Notes under the pieces: model-generated
Database searches by the model: none
The model's input: only the letters and a program-made list of their open reading frames with translations
Told to the model about the DNA's origin: nothing
Made by a program: the position numbers and the translations under genes
In this document: in pieces, positions 12,101 through 23,024 of the stretch
Layout of the letters: each line of letters begins with the position of its first letter
Numbering within the stretch: position 1 is the first letter of the stretch
NCBI GenBank assembly: GCA_019316985.1
Contig: CP079215.1
Span: forward strand, 4,340,001-4,404,000
DNA: 64,000 nucleotides
Direction of reading: 5' to 3'
Origin: Paraniabella defluvii
GTDB lineage: Bacteria; Bacteroidota; Bacteroidia; Chitinophagales; Chitinophagaceae

Positions 12101-14503
12101 GCCTATCCCCACGCTAAAATTCTCTATCCGGGCATTGATGATTTCACACCAAAGAAAAGGTTACGAATTTTTGGTGATATAAAAAACAACGAGTGGGACT
12201 GTGTGATACTCACGCACGACCAATTCGGAATGATACCTCAATCGCCTGAAATACAAAAGGAAATTCTCCAGATCGAATTGGACTGTTTAGAGGAAAACCT
12301 TGACGTCTTACGAAGCCAGGGCGACGAAGTAACCAAATGGATGCTTGCCGGAGTTGAAAAACAGAAGGAAAATCTCGAAGTCAAGCTCAAAACCCTGCAA
12401 CATGACATTGAAAACCGTAAAGATGATATAGCGGACTTCAAGATGATGGGCATTGACCATTTATTTGTGGATGAAAGCCACCAGTTTAAAAACCTGATGT
12501 TCAACACAAGGCATTCAAGCGTTGCTGGGTTGGGTAATCAACAGGAAGTCAAAAAGCGTTGAACCTGCTTTTTGCTATCCGTACCATTCAGAACGAACGC
12601 ATTGATGCGGATATGGGAGCAACCTTTCTTTCAGGCACAACTATCAGCAACTCATTGACGGAACTATACCTACTTTTTAAATACCTGCGACCACGGGCAT
12701 TGGCAAAACAGGGCATTAGATCGTTTGATGCATGGGCGGCAATCTACGCAAAGAAAACAACCGATTATGAGTTTTCCGTTGCTAATACTATAGTCGCAAA
12801 AGAACGTTTCCGCTACTTTATCAAAGTGCCGGAGCTGGCACAGTTCTACTCGGAGATCACGGACTACCGGACAGCAAAAGATATTGGCATTGACCGCCCG
12901 GAAAAAAATGAGATCCTGCATAACATACCGCCTACGCCTGACCAGGAAGAGTTTATCCAAAACCTGATGCTGTTTGCAAAGGCGGGTGATGCCACCTTGT
13001 TGGGAAGACATCCGTTAAGTCCCAAGGAAGAAGAAAAAGCAAAGATGCTGATCGCTACGGACTATGCCCGCAAGATGTCGCTCGACATGCGGATGGTAAG
13101 CCCTCATTACGAAGACCACCCTGATAACAAGGCTTCGCACTGTGCGGCAAACATTGCCAAATATTACAACCGATACAACGCACAGAAAGGAACGCAGTTC
13201 GTTTTCTCAGACTTGGGAACATACAAACCCGGTGAGTGGAACGTGTACGCAGAGATCAAACGCAAGCTCGTGGAAGACCACGGTATCCCTACAAATGAAA
13301 TCCGTTTTATACAGGAAGCGAAAAATGACAGGCAGCGTAAGGAGCTTATCAAAGGAATGAACGAGGGGAAGATCCGTGTGTTGTTTGGTTCTACAAGTAT
13401 GCTCGGGACGGGGTAAACGCGCAGAAAAGAGCCGTTGCCGTTCATCATCTCGATACGCCGTGGCGACCGTCAGACCTTGCCCAAAGGGACGGTAGGGCAA
13501 TCAGAAAAGGTAATGAGATTGCCAAATTCTTTGCAGATAACAAAGTAGATGTAATTATCTATGCCGTAGAAAAATCATTGGATAGTTACAAGTTCAACCT
13601 GCTGTACAATAAACAGCTATTTATCGACCAATTAAAAACAAATAACCTTGGCAAACGTACCATTGATGAAGGCAGTATGGACGAAAAGTCGGGAATGAAC
13701 TTTTCAGAATATGTGGCTATCCTTTCAGGAAATACAGATTTGCTGGATAAAGCCAAATTGGAGAAAAAGATTGCCGGATTGGAAAGCGAAAAGCAGGCAT
13801 TCAATCGCTCCAAGTTCAGTGCAAAATACAAATTGGAAGATTTTAACGCAATGTTGGAAAGTGCTGGTTCCCGCCTGGATAAATTTAACCTTGACTGGAA
13901 TAATCTTCAACAACGCATACAAAAGCGTTCGGACGGTACAATTGCAAACCCTGTACAGTTGGACAGTTTACCGCCAAATGCGGACATAAAGCAAATCGGT
14001 GCAAAGCTCAACCAGCTTGCAGACAAAGCCCGCACAGGGGTCAGTATGAAGAAATTGGTACGTTGTACGGATTTACCTTATTGGTCAAAACTGAAATGAC
14101 ACAAAAAGACAGTAGTAGCCTTGTTGAAAGGAGTAACCGTTTCTTTGTTCAGGGCGAGGGCAATATCAAATATACCTACAACAACGGCATCATCGCTAAA
14201 GATGAAAAGCTGGCGGCTATGAACTTCCTTAATGCACTGGAGAAATTGTCCGGCTATATCGAGCAAGAGCAAAAGAAAATTTCCGAAATGCAAAAAGACT
14301 TACCTGTTCTTCAGGAAGTGGTAAATGGTACGTGGTCCAAGGAGGTCAGATTGAGCGAACTCAAAACGGAACTCGCTGCCGTTGAAAGAAAGATACAGTT
14401 GTCCATTACGCTTGAACCAAAAGAAGAAGCTGCAAAAGAAGTTGAACAACAGAAAGAAGCGCCAAAGATTTCTAAAAACATTTCACGAACAAGAAGTATT
14501 TAA
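9105..14503 (+). CDS. Giant N6-methylase / SF2 helicase fusion protein
   Basis: About 1,800 residues after bridging frame breaks near 10480 (poly-A), 10620 (poly-T), 11320, 12545, 13415 and 14045. The N-terminal methyltransferase domain has the SAM motif [11 protein letters not shown] near 9490 and the catalytic-type motif ASNIPFGD near 9685 (IPF in place of the usual PPF/PPY). The helicase domain has Walker A EVGAGKT near 11970, a DEAH-type box VDESHQF near 12470 and the arginine-finger motif [11 protein letters not shown] near 13485. It ends in a long helical tail. Such proteins are hallmarks of CTnDOT-like elements. A role in strand separation plus self-modification during transfer is inferred. 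The altered catalytic motif leaves methylase activity uncertain. Confidence 0.85.
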
Positions 14504-14544
14504 AAATGTGGTTAACCTATACACCACAAGGTTTTGAAAAATTA

Positions 14545-15021
14545 TTACCATTTCTGGCAACTATCACAAATACCGTATCCAGCATCCTGATCAAACTCGA
14601 TTTGTTCCTGAACATTACCTAAGAAGGAATTTCCGCAACATCCACAGGTAAACCATGCCATTTCATGGCCTTTTGGTCTGCCAATGATGAGTTGAGCGTT
14701 AGTACTCATAATGAAGTCCGAAGATTCAGATTCTTCCAAATACTTACCCAACGTATATGCATCATCAATCCAACCATTTGTAATGGATTCGATCTGTTGA
14801 TAACGTGGTTCATTTTGATTAATTTCTTGTCGTAAAATTGCCAGCTCCAGGAGCATATTGTCAAGATGTCCGTCCGGTACTGCATACATAAAGAACTTTC
14901 CGTTCCTGCTGATCCACTTCATCACTTGATAAGTATAGATTTTTCCACTTTTAATTTTAATAGCTGCTTCTACGGCGTTTGTAACTTCTACAATCTCGTG
15001 TGTTCTTGCTTCGTAATACAT
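14545..15021 (-). CDS. Uncharacterised protein with C-terminal zinc ribbon
   Basis: A 158-residue intact protein. Residues 1-60 look like a small beta-rich domain (EIVEVTNAVEAAIKIKSGKI). The middle is helical, and the last 40 residues hold two CxxC pairs (TCGCCGN and CDSCQKW) spaced as in a zinc ribbon. I do not recognise the family. It lies alone on the minus strand between the methylase-helicase and the coupling protein, a position often used by accessory genes. A nucleic-acid or protein-binding role is only suggested by the ribbon. Confidence 0.6.
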   Translation of the reverse strand: MYYEARTHEIVEVTNAVEAAIKIKSGKIYTYQVMKWISRNGKFFMYAVPDGHLDNMLLELAILRQEINQNEPRYQQIESITNGWIDDAYTLGKYLEESESSDFIMSTNAQLIIGRPKGHEMAWFTCGCCGNSFLGNVQEQIEFDQDAGYGICDSCQKW

Positions 15022-15306
15022 AATTTAAATTTTTAAGGTTAAACATTATTTTAATGCCAACTGGATACGGGTTTTCTCCTGACGGATCACTGCAAGGTTT
15101 TGTGCGTAAAGCCAAAAGGAACACTGAATAAATGAGGGATACGAGGGTTGCAGGAGCCATACCGATGATTAAATAAAAACTTTATGGCTGTGTTTATGCG
15201 GTAGTCTTTTGGCGGCAGTCAGGAGAGAAACCCGAACTTTGCAACAAAAAAATGTGAACATTAGTAGTGTAGCCTAATCAATTTAGGCGAGACATAAATC
15301 AAAAAA

Positions 15307-17309
15307 TTATTCCTGTGGTATTAAATGCTGTAAATCCGGATCATTTTTAATTCGATCCATTTCATTTGAAATTACCTGAACGATATCCAACTTTACCTGC
15401 CTGTAATTGGCTTCGATTTCCTGCTTCATATTATCCGCTCCGTTTTCGTCGGTAAACGAGAATATCTGCGGTATCTTTTTGTAGGCTTTGGTTTCGGCAG
15501 CGACCTTTTCATTGTCCACCACGATTTCAGCGTGAAAAATTTTCTGCTCGATACGTTCATCGAAGTTATCCGATACCGCACCCACGAACATACTTGTGTC
15601 AAAGTAGATATTTTGGATGCAGGTATCAGGCTATCCAGTTGTGTGGATATGGAAGTAGACTTATCATTACGGTTAATGGTTAGGCTTTGGCGTTTCTGCA
15701 ATACCTTACCGAAGCGTTCGCTTAGGCTTTTGGCGGTTTCTCCAACCACCTGGCCGGAGAAAATATTACCAACGGTATTCTGTATTACCTTGCTCTCTTT
15801 ATCGCCGTAATCCCTCGTTAATTGCGAAAAGTCCTGAAAGCCTAAACATACAGCTACCTTATTGCTTCTCGCAGTTGCGATAAGCGTATCCAGTCCTCTG
15901 AAATAAATCGTGGGCAGCTCATCTATGATAATGGAACATTTAAGCTGCCCCTTTTTATTGATCAGTTTTACGATGCGGGAATTGTACAAGCCCAATGCTG
16001 CCGAATAAATATTTTGCCTGTCCGGGTTATTGCCAACGCACAAAATTTTTGGCTCTTTAGGATTGTTGATGTCCAATGAAAAATCATCGCCTGTCATCAC
16101 CCAATACAATTGTGGGCTTATCATTCTTGACAAAGGAATTTTTGCGGATGCTATCTGCCCCTGCAACTGGTCTTGTGCGCCTCCCTGCCATGCATCCATA
16201 AAGGGAGACAAATAATTTTCCAGTTCGGGGTATGAAGTAAGAATAGTGAATACATCTGCATATTTTTTGTTGAGCAATTCGATGGCATGAGGAAATGTAC
16301 AATACCTGCCGTTCTCATAAATTCTCAAATACCAAATGATGGCAGCCAGCAGGATAATTGGGCTATCCACGAAAAAATCGCCCTGCTTCGTTATCCACGA
16401 CTTGTTAAGGTTGAGCATAATAGTATAGGCAGCTTCGTAAGCATCCGATATATCCGTCATGAAATCGGGATTGAGCGGGTTGCATCGGTGGCTCCGACGT
16501 GGGTCATCAAAATTGATGACATAGAATTTTGGCTTTATCTTGTACTTATAGGTATGCTTTAGTAAGTGGTTGTAGGCAATAGTGGAAAGGTCATCAAACT
16601 TGAAATCGTAGATGTACATGCTGAAGCCCTTTTCAATATGCTGCTTGATGTAATTATTTACGATGGCATAGCTCTTGCCAGATCCAGGCGTGCCCAGCAC
16701 GATCGAGGCCCTAAAAGGGTTTACAACCGATATCCAACCTTTGTTCCATTTGCCTTTGTAGTAGAACTTGGTAGGCAGGTTTACAGAATATTCATTTTCG
16801 ATAAGCCGGTTTTCCTGCTGGAAACTTTCGTTCTCATTGTTGAAAACATCGTCCATCAGGTTGTCGCGCAGCAAACGGCTCATCCATGCGCCGGCAACCA
16901 TTAAAGCGATGTAACCCGCCGAAGTGGTCGGGATATAAATCGATATAGCCGTGCTTGATGATGAAAGTTTTAGCAATGGAGTATTTAAGAAGAATAGTAC
17001 GATGCCGCTAGTCAGTATCACATAAATCTTGGGCCAGGTAATTTTTTCGTTTTTAACTCCTTTAGTACCCAGACAACTTAAAGCCAGTAATACCAGAGCA
17101 AATAATTTGCTGTAAATGGGATGCTTAAATAAACCTGCCGTTCGGTTAAAATTGGTAAGTATTCTATTGATGATTTCCAATGTCCAGCCCTGCTGTAAAA
17201 AGAACCCGTAGCAGAACCAGTAAAAGTGCATCAACAGTATAATAATGCTTATAGCCCGCATAAAAGCCATGACCTTGGCCAATCCTCGCAGATCATCTTC
17301 GCCCTGCAT
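15307..17309 (-). CDS. mobC: Type IV coupling protein (VirD4/TraG-like ATPase)
   Basis: This ATPase links the relaxase-DNA complex to the transfer channel at the inner membrane. Four hydrophobic N-terminal segments precede the motor domain. Walker A is VLGTPGSGKSYAIVN near 16690 and Walker B is SIIIDELPTIYFRG near 15905. It also has the conserved ATARSNKVAVCLGFQDFSQL stretch. One frame break near 15600 separates the last about 95 residues, ending DLQHLIPQE. Total length is about 667 residues, normal for Bacteroidota MobC. It belongs with the relaxase and mobA genes downstream on the same strand; the YhcG gene has been placed between them on the other strand. Confidence 0.9.
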
Positions 17310-17501
17310 AAAATAAAAATTTGGTAAAAGGCTAAATGTAAGAGAGAGGATGCGCGTTGTTTAAATATGGCTGTCTGTGACCCTTTTTGGCTAAGTGTGG
17401 CGCTCAGAAGAAATAAATTACTGAAAAATCGGTTTGCATAAATGCGCTTTATGTGTTGTCAAAAAGTAATAGTTTCTACCTTTGTATGATACGAGCCTAA
17501 T

Positions 17502-18581
17502 ATGGATAAAAGATTTTCAGATGTCATAAATCTGATACAGCAATCACGTGTAAACGCTATTAAAACCGTCAATACGGAACTTATAAACCTGTATTGGAAT
17601 GTTGGCGCATATATCAAACAAAAACTATCAGTTGCCGAATGGGGTGATAGGACAGTGGATGAGCTGGCGGGTTTCATTCAAAAAAATAACCCGGACCTGA
17701 AAGGATTTAACAGGAGGGGTTTGTACCGAATGGTACAGTTCTATGATACTTATGCCCAAACGCAATTTGTGTCACCGCTGGCGACACAAGTGCAAGGTGC
17801 AGGAAATCAATTAGATATAACTGTGTCGCCGGTGGAGCGACAATTTCAACCACAGGACATAAAGAAATCAATTCTGGTCAAAATCACCTGGACCAATCAT
17901 TTAATTATCTTCTCGAGATGTAAAACGCAGGAGGAAAGGGAGTTTTATATAAAGCTTTGTATTCGGGAAAACTACAGTAAACGGGAACTTGACCGGCAGA
18001 TTTCAGCAAGCCTGTTTGAACGCACAATGTTAGGTCATGCAAAAATCCCGACCGTGTTAAAAGAATTTAGCCATGATCTGACTCAGGCGTTTAAAGATAG
18101 TTATGTTTTTGAGTTCCTGAACCTGCCCGAGCCTCACGGTGAAAGTGATTTACAAAACGGCTTAATCGCACAAATGAAGAATTTTATCCTGGAGCTGGGC
18201 AGAGATTTTATATTCGTTGATGAGGAATATAAAGTACAGGTAGGCAATAGCGACTTTTACATTGACCTCGTATTCTATCACAGGGGCTTGCAATGCTTGG
18301 TGGCATTCGAGCTAAAAGCAGATAAGTTTAAGCCTGAGCATTTAGGACAGCTCAATTTTTACCTGGAAGCCCTTGATCGCAACGAAAGAAAACCCCACGA
18401 AAATCCGAGTATAGGAATTTTGCTTTGTAAGGATAAAGAGAACGAAGTAGTGGAATTTGCATTAAGTCGTAGTCTTTCACCTGCGATGGTCGCTGAATAT
18501 CAAATGCAACTGCCTGATAAAAAGTTGTTGCAACAAAAGCTACATGAATTGTTTGAAGACAGTAATAGCGAAAATGAATAA
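17502..18581 (+). CDS. PDDEXK nuclease-domain protein, YhcG/DUF1016 family
   Basis: A 359-residue intact protein. The N-terminal DUF1016 region (residues 5-150) has the typical NLYWNVGAYIKQKL and VDELAGFIQK segments. The C-terminal PD-(D/E)XK nuclease fold has D in NSDFYIDLVFYH and the E-x-K pair in LVAFELKADKF, so the active site looks complete. This family is common as mobile cargo and has been linked to restriction and defence loci; its substrate is not established. It is oriented opposite to the mob genes that flank it and its 3' end overlaps the relaxase frame by about 80 bp, so it is probably inserted cargo. Confidence 0.85.
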   Translation: MDKRFSDVINLIQQSRVNAIKTVNTELINLYWNVGAYIKQKLSVAEWGDRTVDELAGFIQKNNPDLKGFNRRGLYRMVQFYDTYAQTQFVSPLATQVQGAGNQLDITVSPVERQFQPQDIKKSILVKITWTNHLIIFSRCKTQEEREFYIKLCIRENYSKRELDRQISASLFERTMLGHAKIPTVLKEFSHDLTQAFKDSYVFEFLNLPEPHGESDLQNGLIAQMKNFILELGRDFIFVDEEYKVQVGNSDFYIDLVFYHRGLQCLVAFELKADKFKPEHLGQLNFYLEALDRNERKPHENPSIGILLCKDKENEVVEFALSRSLSPAMVAEYQMQLPDKKLLQQKLHELFEDSNSENE

Positions 18582-19884
18582 AGAGGGCTAACCTGCCTGC
18601 CAAACTTTCTACCTTTCTTTTTCTTCTTTATAGGGGTGTTAACAGGTTGCTCATAATTATCACTTGGTTCAATGGGTAATAAACTGCCAATTGATTGGAC
18701 CAGGTTGCCTACATCAATAATAGGGCTCTCCTTTTCATGATTCAGAAAATCAAATAACTGGTGGGTCTGAGCAGCTCTTTCTTCTAAAATATCTTCCTTG
18801 TGGGTTGTAGCATACCCGATCCCTGACATATCCGGTTTCCGGCCGTGGTTCCACCAATCATTAAAGACATTAGCAGAAAAGATTTTGTCCAACTGCGAAC
18901 CGTTCCAGACGCTTTTTGAGCGATGGTCAATAAAGCTGATGCCATAAATGCGGCCCTGCTCATTTCTACGGGTGATCGTATCAATACCCCGGGTCAATAA
19001 CTGCTGTTTAAACATTGTTTCATTATCTGATTTTTTCATGGCTTCCGCAATACTAACTTTAAGAGTAGTTCTTATGGGACTATTTTTCAATTTCCTTTTC
19101 GAGCTTTCATAATGGGTTTGTATATAATCATACCCAGCTTGTTTACCAAATAATGAGGCTTTAATGGGACGGCTTATTTTATTGCCATTTTCATCCAGTG
19201 CAGAATAAACGATGCCATTACTGAACTTTCCATGCAGCTCACCGCTGACTTCTTCTGCTTTTATATTGTATAGTGATAGCAAGGCATTATAAGTACCCAG
19301 GTTGGTAAACTGGTAATACTTGTTAATATGGCGTAAAACGGATGCCATTTGGGATTTAATGTCTCCGGCTTTGCAATTGACTGCTTTAAATATCTTACCA
19401 TCCTGTTTCCTGTTTTTTTCTTTGGCTGGTTTTAGGTTATAGCTTTGCTCTAACTTCCTGCATATAGCCATTGAGCGGGCATGATCAAAGCTGTCCGGTA
19501 TTTTGTTGCCGTTTAACTCAACGCAGGTGGTTACAATATGAATATGTGTGCGTTCAATATCGGTATGCTTGAATACCGCATAAGGCTGGTTACCGTAGCC
19601 CATTTCCCGCATATACTGCTCAGCTATGTTCCTGAAATCCTCATCACTTACTTTATCCTCAGGATCAGGATTGAGTGAAATATGCCGGACAGGTTTTTCC
19701 GTTTTATTGTTGACCAAAAATAAGCCTCAAAGTAGCTGCATAAATACGGAACGGTGTAATGCCCATTGGGTATTTCTGGTATCTTATTGGTGAGCAAAAC
19801 CTTCCCGGTTTCCTTTTCTATTTTAAGTTGGTTATAAGAAATGGCTCCGTAAATACTTTCTCCCTTGCCGATTATTGCTACCAT
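18500..19884 (-). CDS. Relaxase / mobilization nuclease (MobB type)
   Basis: The relaxase nicks oriT and pilots the strand. The N-terminus MVAIIGKGESIYGAISYNQL is typical. The metal-binding histidines are in RTHIHIVTTCVELNG near 19540. A frame break occurs near 19715. The C-terminal half is long and basic, including KKKKKGRKFG. The last about 30 residues, antisense to the YhcG gene, look non-native (SFSLLLSSNNSCSFCC), so the original C-terminus was probably lost or altered when the YhcG gene arrived. Start ATG 19884 lies just downstream of mobA, as in other elements. Related to, but clearly different from, the relaxase at 56680-57350. Confidence 0.88.
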
Positions 19885-19891
19885 CCTACAC

Positions 19892-20327
19892 TTATTTATT
19901 CAAATGCTTCTGCTCAAACTGCCCGGTTAATGTGATTATTTGCTTGCATAAGCGTACCATTTCTATGGTCTGCTTCTCCAGCTTGTAGAGATAGGCCGCC
20001 GCTTTTTTTTTTTCAGAGAAATGACTGTACAGAATCTTTACTACCTGGTTATAATTAACACCGACAGACCTGAACTGGCCTAAAAGTTTTGTGAGTTGAC
20101 TATGGTAATCCATAGCGGCAACATCAATTTTGACTGTCTTTATTTCACGCTGAAACAAGAGTGCGATGATAAATTTTGCTTTATTACTCATACCAGACGA
20201 TTCAAAAAGAGATAGCAATTTGCTATTTTCTTCCTCTGTCAACCGGAAAACATGCCGGTGGATGCTTGGGTTCTTCTTGGGTTTTCTCCCGCTTTTTTTT
20301 TTTTTTTTGTTTGTTGTTTTCTTCCAT
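19892..20327 (-). CDS. mobA: Mobilization accessory protein (MobA-like)
   Basis: About 140 residues. The N-terminus is a lysine-rich tail followed by a ribbon-helix-helix-like region (HRHVFRLTEEENSKLLSLFE). The C-terminal part has the conserved SVGVNYNQVVKILYSHFSE and YLYKLEKQTIEMVRLC segments of relaxosome accessory proteins. The ATG at 20327 is followed by 16 consecutive T on the plus strand (20293-20308), encoding the lysine run. With 16 residues in the tract the start and body are out of frame; 15 or 18 would restore it. It precedes the relaxase by a 7-bp gap and follows the oriT-like structure. Confidence 0.8.
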
Positions 20328-20390
20328 CGCTAATCAATTTTTAATTTTTAACCATACGACTTTGGAGTGATGGTTTAGCCCCTGCGTAAG

Positions 20391-20486
20391 GGCAAGTTGT
20401 TTTGAGGCACGAAAAAGTTATGAGGCACTCAAAACATAACTTGCCGTGTTCCGGTGAACACAAAAATCCGCCCTGCGGGACGGATT
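20391..20486. other. Candidate oriT: three consecutive hairpins upstream of mobA
   Basis: There are three inverted repeats in series. Arms GGCAAGTTGTTTTGAG (20391-20406) and its partner ending AACTTGCC (20428-20445) enclose two GAGGCAC direct repeats. Then comes GTGTTC-CGGT-GAACAC (20446-20461). Last is AATCCG...CGGATT with an inner CCC/GGG pairing (20465-20486). The same three-hairpin order occurs at 57854-57946 before the second mobA, with changed loops but maintained pairing. Position next to mobA/relaxase and conservation of structure support a transfer origin; a leader RNA is the alternative. Confidence 0.6.
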
Positions 20487-20689
20487 GAATGTAACAGGAA
20501 AAACGGCTCGATGCCGTTCCCCTTACCCCTGATATGTCGAAAGGCTTTTGCATAAATCCGTTAATAAAATCACAATACAAAGTAAAGCCCTGCTTACGAT
20601 AGTGCAACAATGTGCCACAGTGCCAAATGCTACCTCTGAACGCCAAACACTGCCACCGCTATACAACCTAATGATTTTGATGAGTTCTT

Positions 20690-21050
20690 TGCCTCTGAAT
20701 GTTGGCAGGCAGGCAGACAGTCCGTGCTTCAGGACGAGCTGACGGCACACATTCAATATGGCAGGTTATCCTGCCTGCAAGATTGCAGGAATGACGGAAA
20801 GCGTGACAGCCTGCTATCAGATAATCACGCCTGCGTGACGGATGGAATGACGGACGGAACGAATGCAAGAACGCAATCCCGCCTGATAAAATGCCTGAAT
20901 GAAAGCATTGCTGCTTTACGGCAGGGAAGCAGGCAAGCAGTAATTCCCGCAGGCAAGCCTGACGGCTATCCTACAAGAAAGACAGAACGAAATCAGGACT
21001 GCACGGCTGAAAGCCTGCAAGACTGAAAACAGGTTATAAACTTTAAATTT
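20690..21050. other. GC-rich noncoding tract with GCAGGC/GACGGA repeats
   Basis: This stretch between the oriT-like region and traA is richer in G and C than its surroundings and full of short motifs. GCAGGC or its complement GCCTGC recurs many times, and GACGGA appears in tandem variants near 20840-20860. A 100-codon open frame across it has low-complexity composition and no family, so I treat it as noncoding. It could be a protein-binding array or leader. The corresponding space in the second element (58080-58425) lacks it. Confidence 0.45.
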
Positions 21051-21057
21051 TAAAAAT

Positions 21058-21821
21058 ATGGACACAAAAAAAAGAAACCTCTGTTTGTCGCCTTTTCTTC
21101 TCAAAAGGCGGCGTTGGCAAAAGCACATTCACTACGCTTATTGCCAGTACGATGCACTATCGTTTAGGCTACAATGTAGCCGTGTTTGATGCGGATTTTC
21201 CGCAGCACAGCCTGATGAAAATGAAAACCCGTGATTTGGCAATGGTAATGGAAAACGAGGCTTTGAAAAAGCTGGCGTATAAGCAGTTTACCACTATCAA
21301 CAAAAAAGCCTATCCTATTATGCAGCACAGAGCAGATAACGTATTGGATGCGGCACACGAATTTGTAACGGCTTCTGCTGTTCCGGTCGATGTGATATTC
21401 TTTGACCTGCCCGGAACCGTAAACACGCCCGGCATACTGAAAGCATTGGCAGGGATGCACCACATTTTTACACCCATTACGGCAGACCGTGTGGTAATGG
21501 AAAGTACGCTCATTTTCACACAGCTATTACAGGATGTGATTATGAAAAAGGCGAAACCTCCATACAAACCATTAACCTGTTTTGGAACCAGGTGGACGGC
21601 GGAAAGCACACCCTGTACGATGTATATAATCAGCTTATCGGGCAATTGGGGTTAAGCCTGATGCAAAGCCAAATCAAGAATAGCACCCGCTTTCGCAAGG
21701 AAAGCGAAGCGGACAGCAAAACGGTTTTCCGTTCCACCGTAATGCCCCTGATGAGCGTTTGATGAAAGCCTGCCAGTTAGACCTGTTCATCAGCGAATTT
21801 TTAAACATCATTCAATTATAG
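21058..21821 (+). CDS. traA: ParA-family ATPase TraA
   Basis: Deviant Walker ATPase of the ParA/MinD type that opens the transfer operon of CTnDOT-like elements. Walker A is SKGGVGKSTFTTLIAS, with the signature lysine. Walker B-like DVIFFDLPGTVNTPG follows, then PITADRVVMESTL. Frame breaks lie in the A8 tract right after the start (21068-21075), near 21565 and near 21745. Repaired length is about 253 residues. The stop is followed 4 bp later by the DUF3408 gene. It probably positions or partitions the element or its transfer complex. Confidence 0.85.
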
Positions 21822-21825
21822 CCCT

Positions 21826-22275
21826 ATGGAAAAAGATGATAAACGAAAAGTCACGCCGGACATTAACGAAGAGTTGATGATGAACCTGATGGTGGACGGC
21901 GTTAAAAAAGAGGGTTTACAGCTACCGCCCGAACCTACCGAAGAACCGGAAAAGGAGGAAGAAAAAGACGAAGTAAAGCAAGAAGAATTACCACAAAGTA
22001 AACCCGCACAACGGGAAAGGAACCGCACCAAGAAAAACCTTGACGGAAGCTACGGCGAACACTTTTTGAAAACCCACTCAATGACAAAGCGGGGTGATAA
22101 AAGCATTTACATCCGGCAGGAATACCACGAACGGCTATCCCGTATTGTGCAGGTAATCGGCAAAGATGCGATACCCCTGTATGCCTATCTCGACAACATA
22201 TTGGAACATCATTTTGAACTATTTGAAAAAGCCATTACCGATGATTTCAACGAAAAGTTTAAACCCATTTTTTAA
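21826..22275 (+). CDS. DUF3408 conjugal transfer protein
   Basis: A 149-residue intact protein. Residues 1-75 are a charged, disordered linker rich in E, K and P. Residues 85-149 form the DUF3408 domain (GDKSIYIRQEYHERLSRIV ... YAYLDNILEHHFELFEKAI), which resembles a ribbon-helix-helix DNA-binding fold. It always follows traA in these elements. It probably acts as the DNA-binding partner of the ParA-like ATPase, analogous to ParB/CopG-type centromere binders; that role is inferred. Confidence 0.82.
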   Translation: MEKDDKRKVTPDINEELMMNLMVDGVKKEGLQLPPEPTEEPEKEEEKDEVKQEELPQSKPAQRERNRTKKNLDGSYGEHFLKTHSMTKRGDKSIYIRQEYHERLSRIVQVIGKDAIPLYAYLDNILEHHFELFEKAITDDFNEKFKPIF

Positions 22276-22286
22276 AGTATTTGATT

Positions 22287-22922
22287 ATGGAAATAGTAAT
22301 TGTGATTTGCCTGCTCATTGTCATTGTCCTGCTATTGCAGGACAAGATTGTCATTCATAAACGGTCGGAGCAAAAGCCCGCACAGGAAAAAGTTAACCCG
22401 AACCTGCCCGATATTATGGGACAGCCCAAGCCAGTAAAAAGCCATTCCCTGCCAAATACTGCCAATGAAAGCCAAATAACGGAACCAGAGATAAATCCTG
22501 ATAATTTAGACATCGAATACGACGAAAACGAAAACGTCAGCATGCAAATTCCGCAGGAAGAACTGGACGAAGTTTTTAGCAATATGCCTGATTTGGAGGA
22601 AGAGGAAGAAGAATGGAACAGGTACGGAATATCTGGTGACGATAACGGTTTTGCCCAAGGGGTTACCTACGACGAACTGAGCTCCGTAGGGACATTGCTC
22701 CAAAAAGAAAATTTGGACCAATCCCAAAAGGAAATAGCGGTTGCCATAGTTCAGAAATTACAAGGAACTGAATTATTCAGCTTACTGGAAAATTCCATAG
22801 AGGGTGCTTCCCGAAAAATTGCCGAGCTTTTAGATAGCACCCTTTTTGATGAAACGGACAACAGTTCTTCCACCTTGCGGAAAAGTGATTTGAGTGATTT
22901 TGACATTGGTGAGTTTGTTTGA
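22287..22922 (+). CDS. traD: Conjugal transfer protein TraD
   Basis: A 211-residue intact protein. An N-terminal membrane anchor (residues 1-22, EIVIVICLLIVIVLLLQDK) is followed by a long acidic cytoplasmic region with DLEEEEEEWNRYGI, GFAQGVTYDELSSVG and a C-terminal helical repeat ending LSDFDIGEF. This is the CTnDOT-type TraD, unrelated to F-plasmid TraD. It is the last recognised transfer gene of the first element; traE is not next. The second element has a homologue at 59603. Confidence 0.8.
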   Translation: MEIVIVICLLIVIVLLLQDKIVIHKRSEQKPAQEKVNPNLPDIMGQPKPVKSHSLPNTANESQITEPEINPDNLDIEYDENENVSMQIPQEELDEVFSNMPDLEEEEEEWNRYGISGDDNGFAQGVTYDELSSVGTLLQKENLDQSQKEIAVAIVQKLQGTELFSLLENSIEGASRKIAELLDSTLFDETDNSSSTLRKSDLSDFDIGEFV

Positions 22923-23024
22923 GCAAGCTCCTTTCTACTTTTATAAATAAGCTTAACCAATATCGATTACATTATTGTCACCAAACCACTCTTTTGCTTT
23001 CGTTATAACTTGAGCACTCGGATT

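Noticed and set aside
20293..20308. Phase-variable poly-T tract controlling mobA
   Set aside because: Slippage control is possible, but this sequence has homopolymer errors throughout, so a miscalled run is the simpler reading.
20724..21026. 100-codon ORF across the GC-rich tract
   Set aside because: Built from short repeats, with no recognisable domain and no equivalent in the second element.
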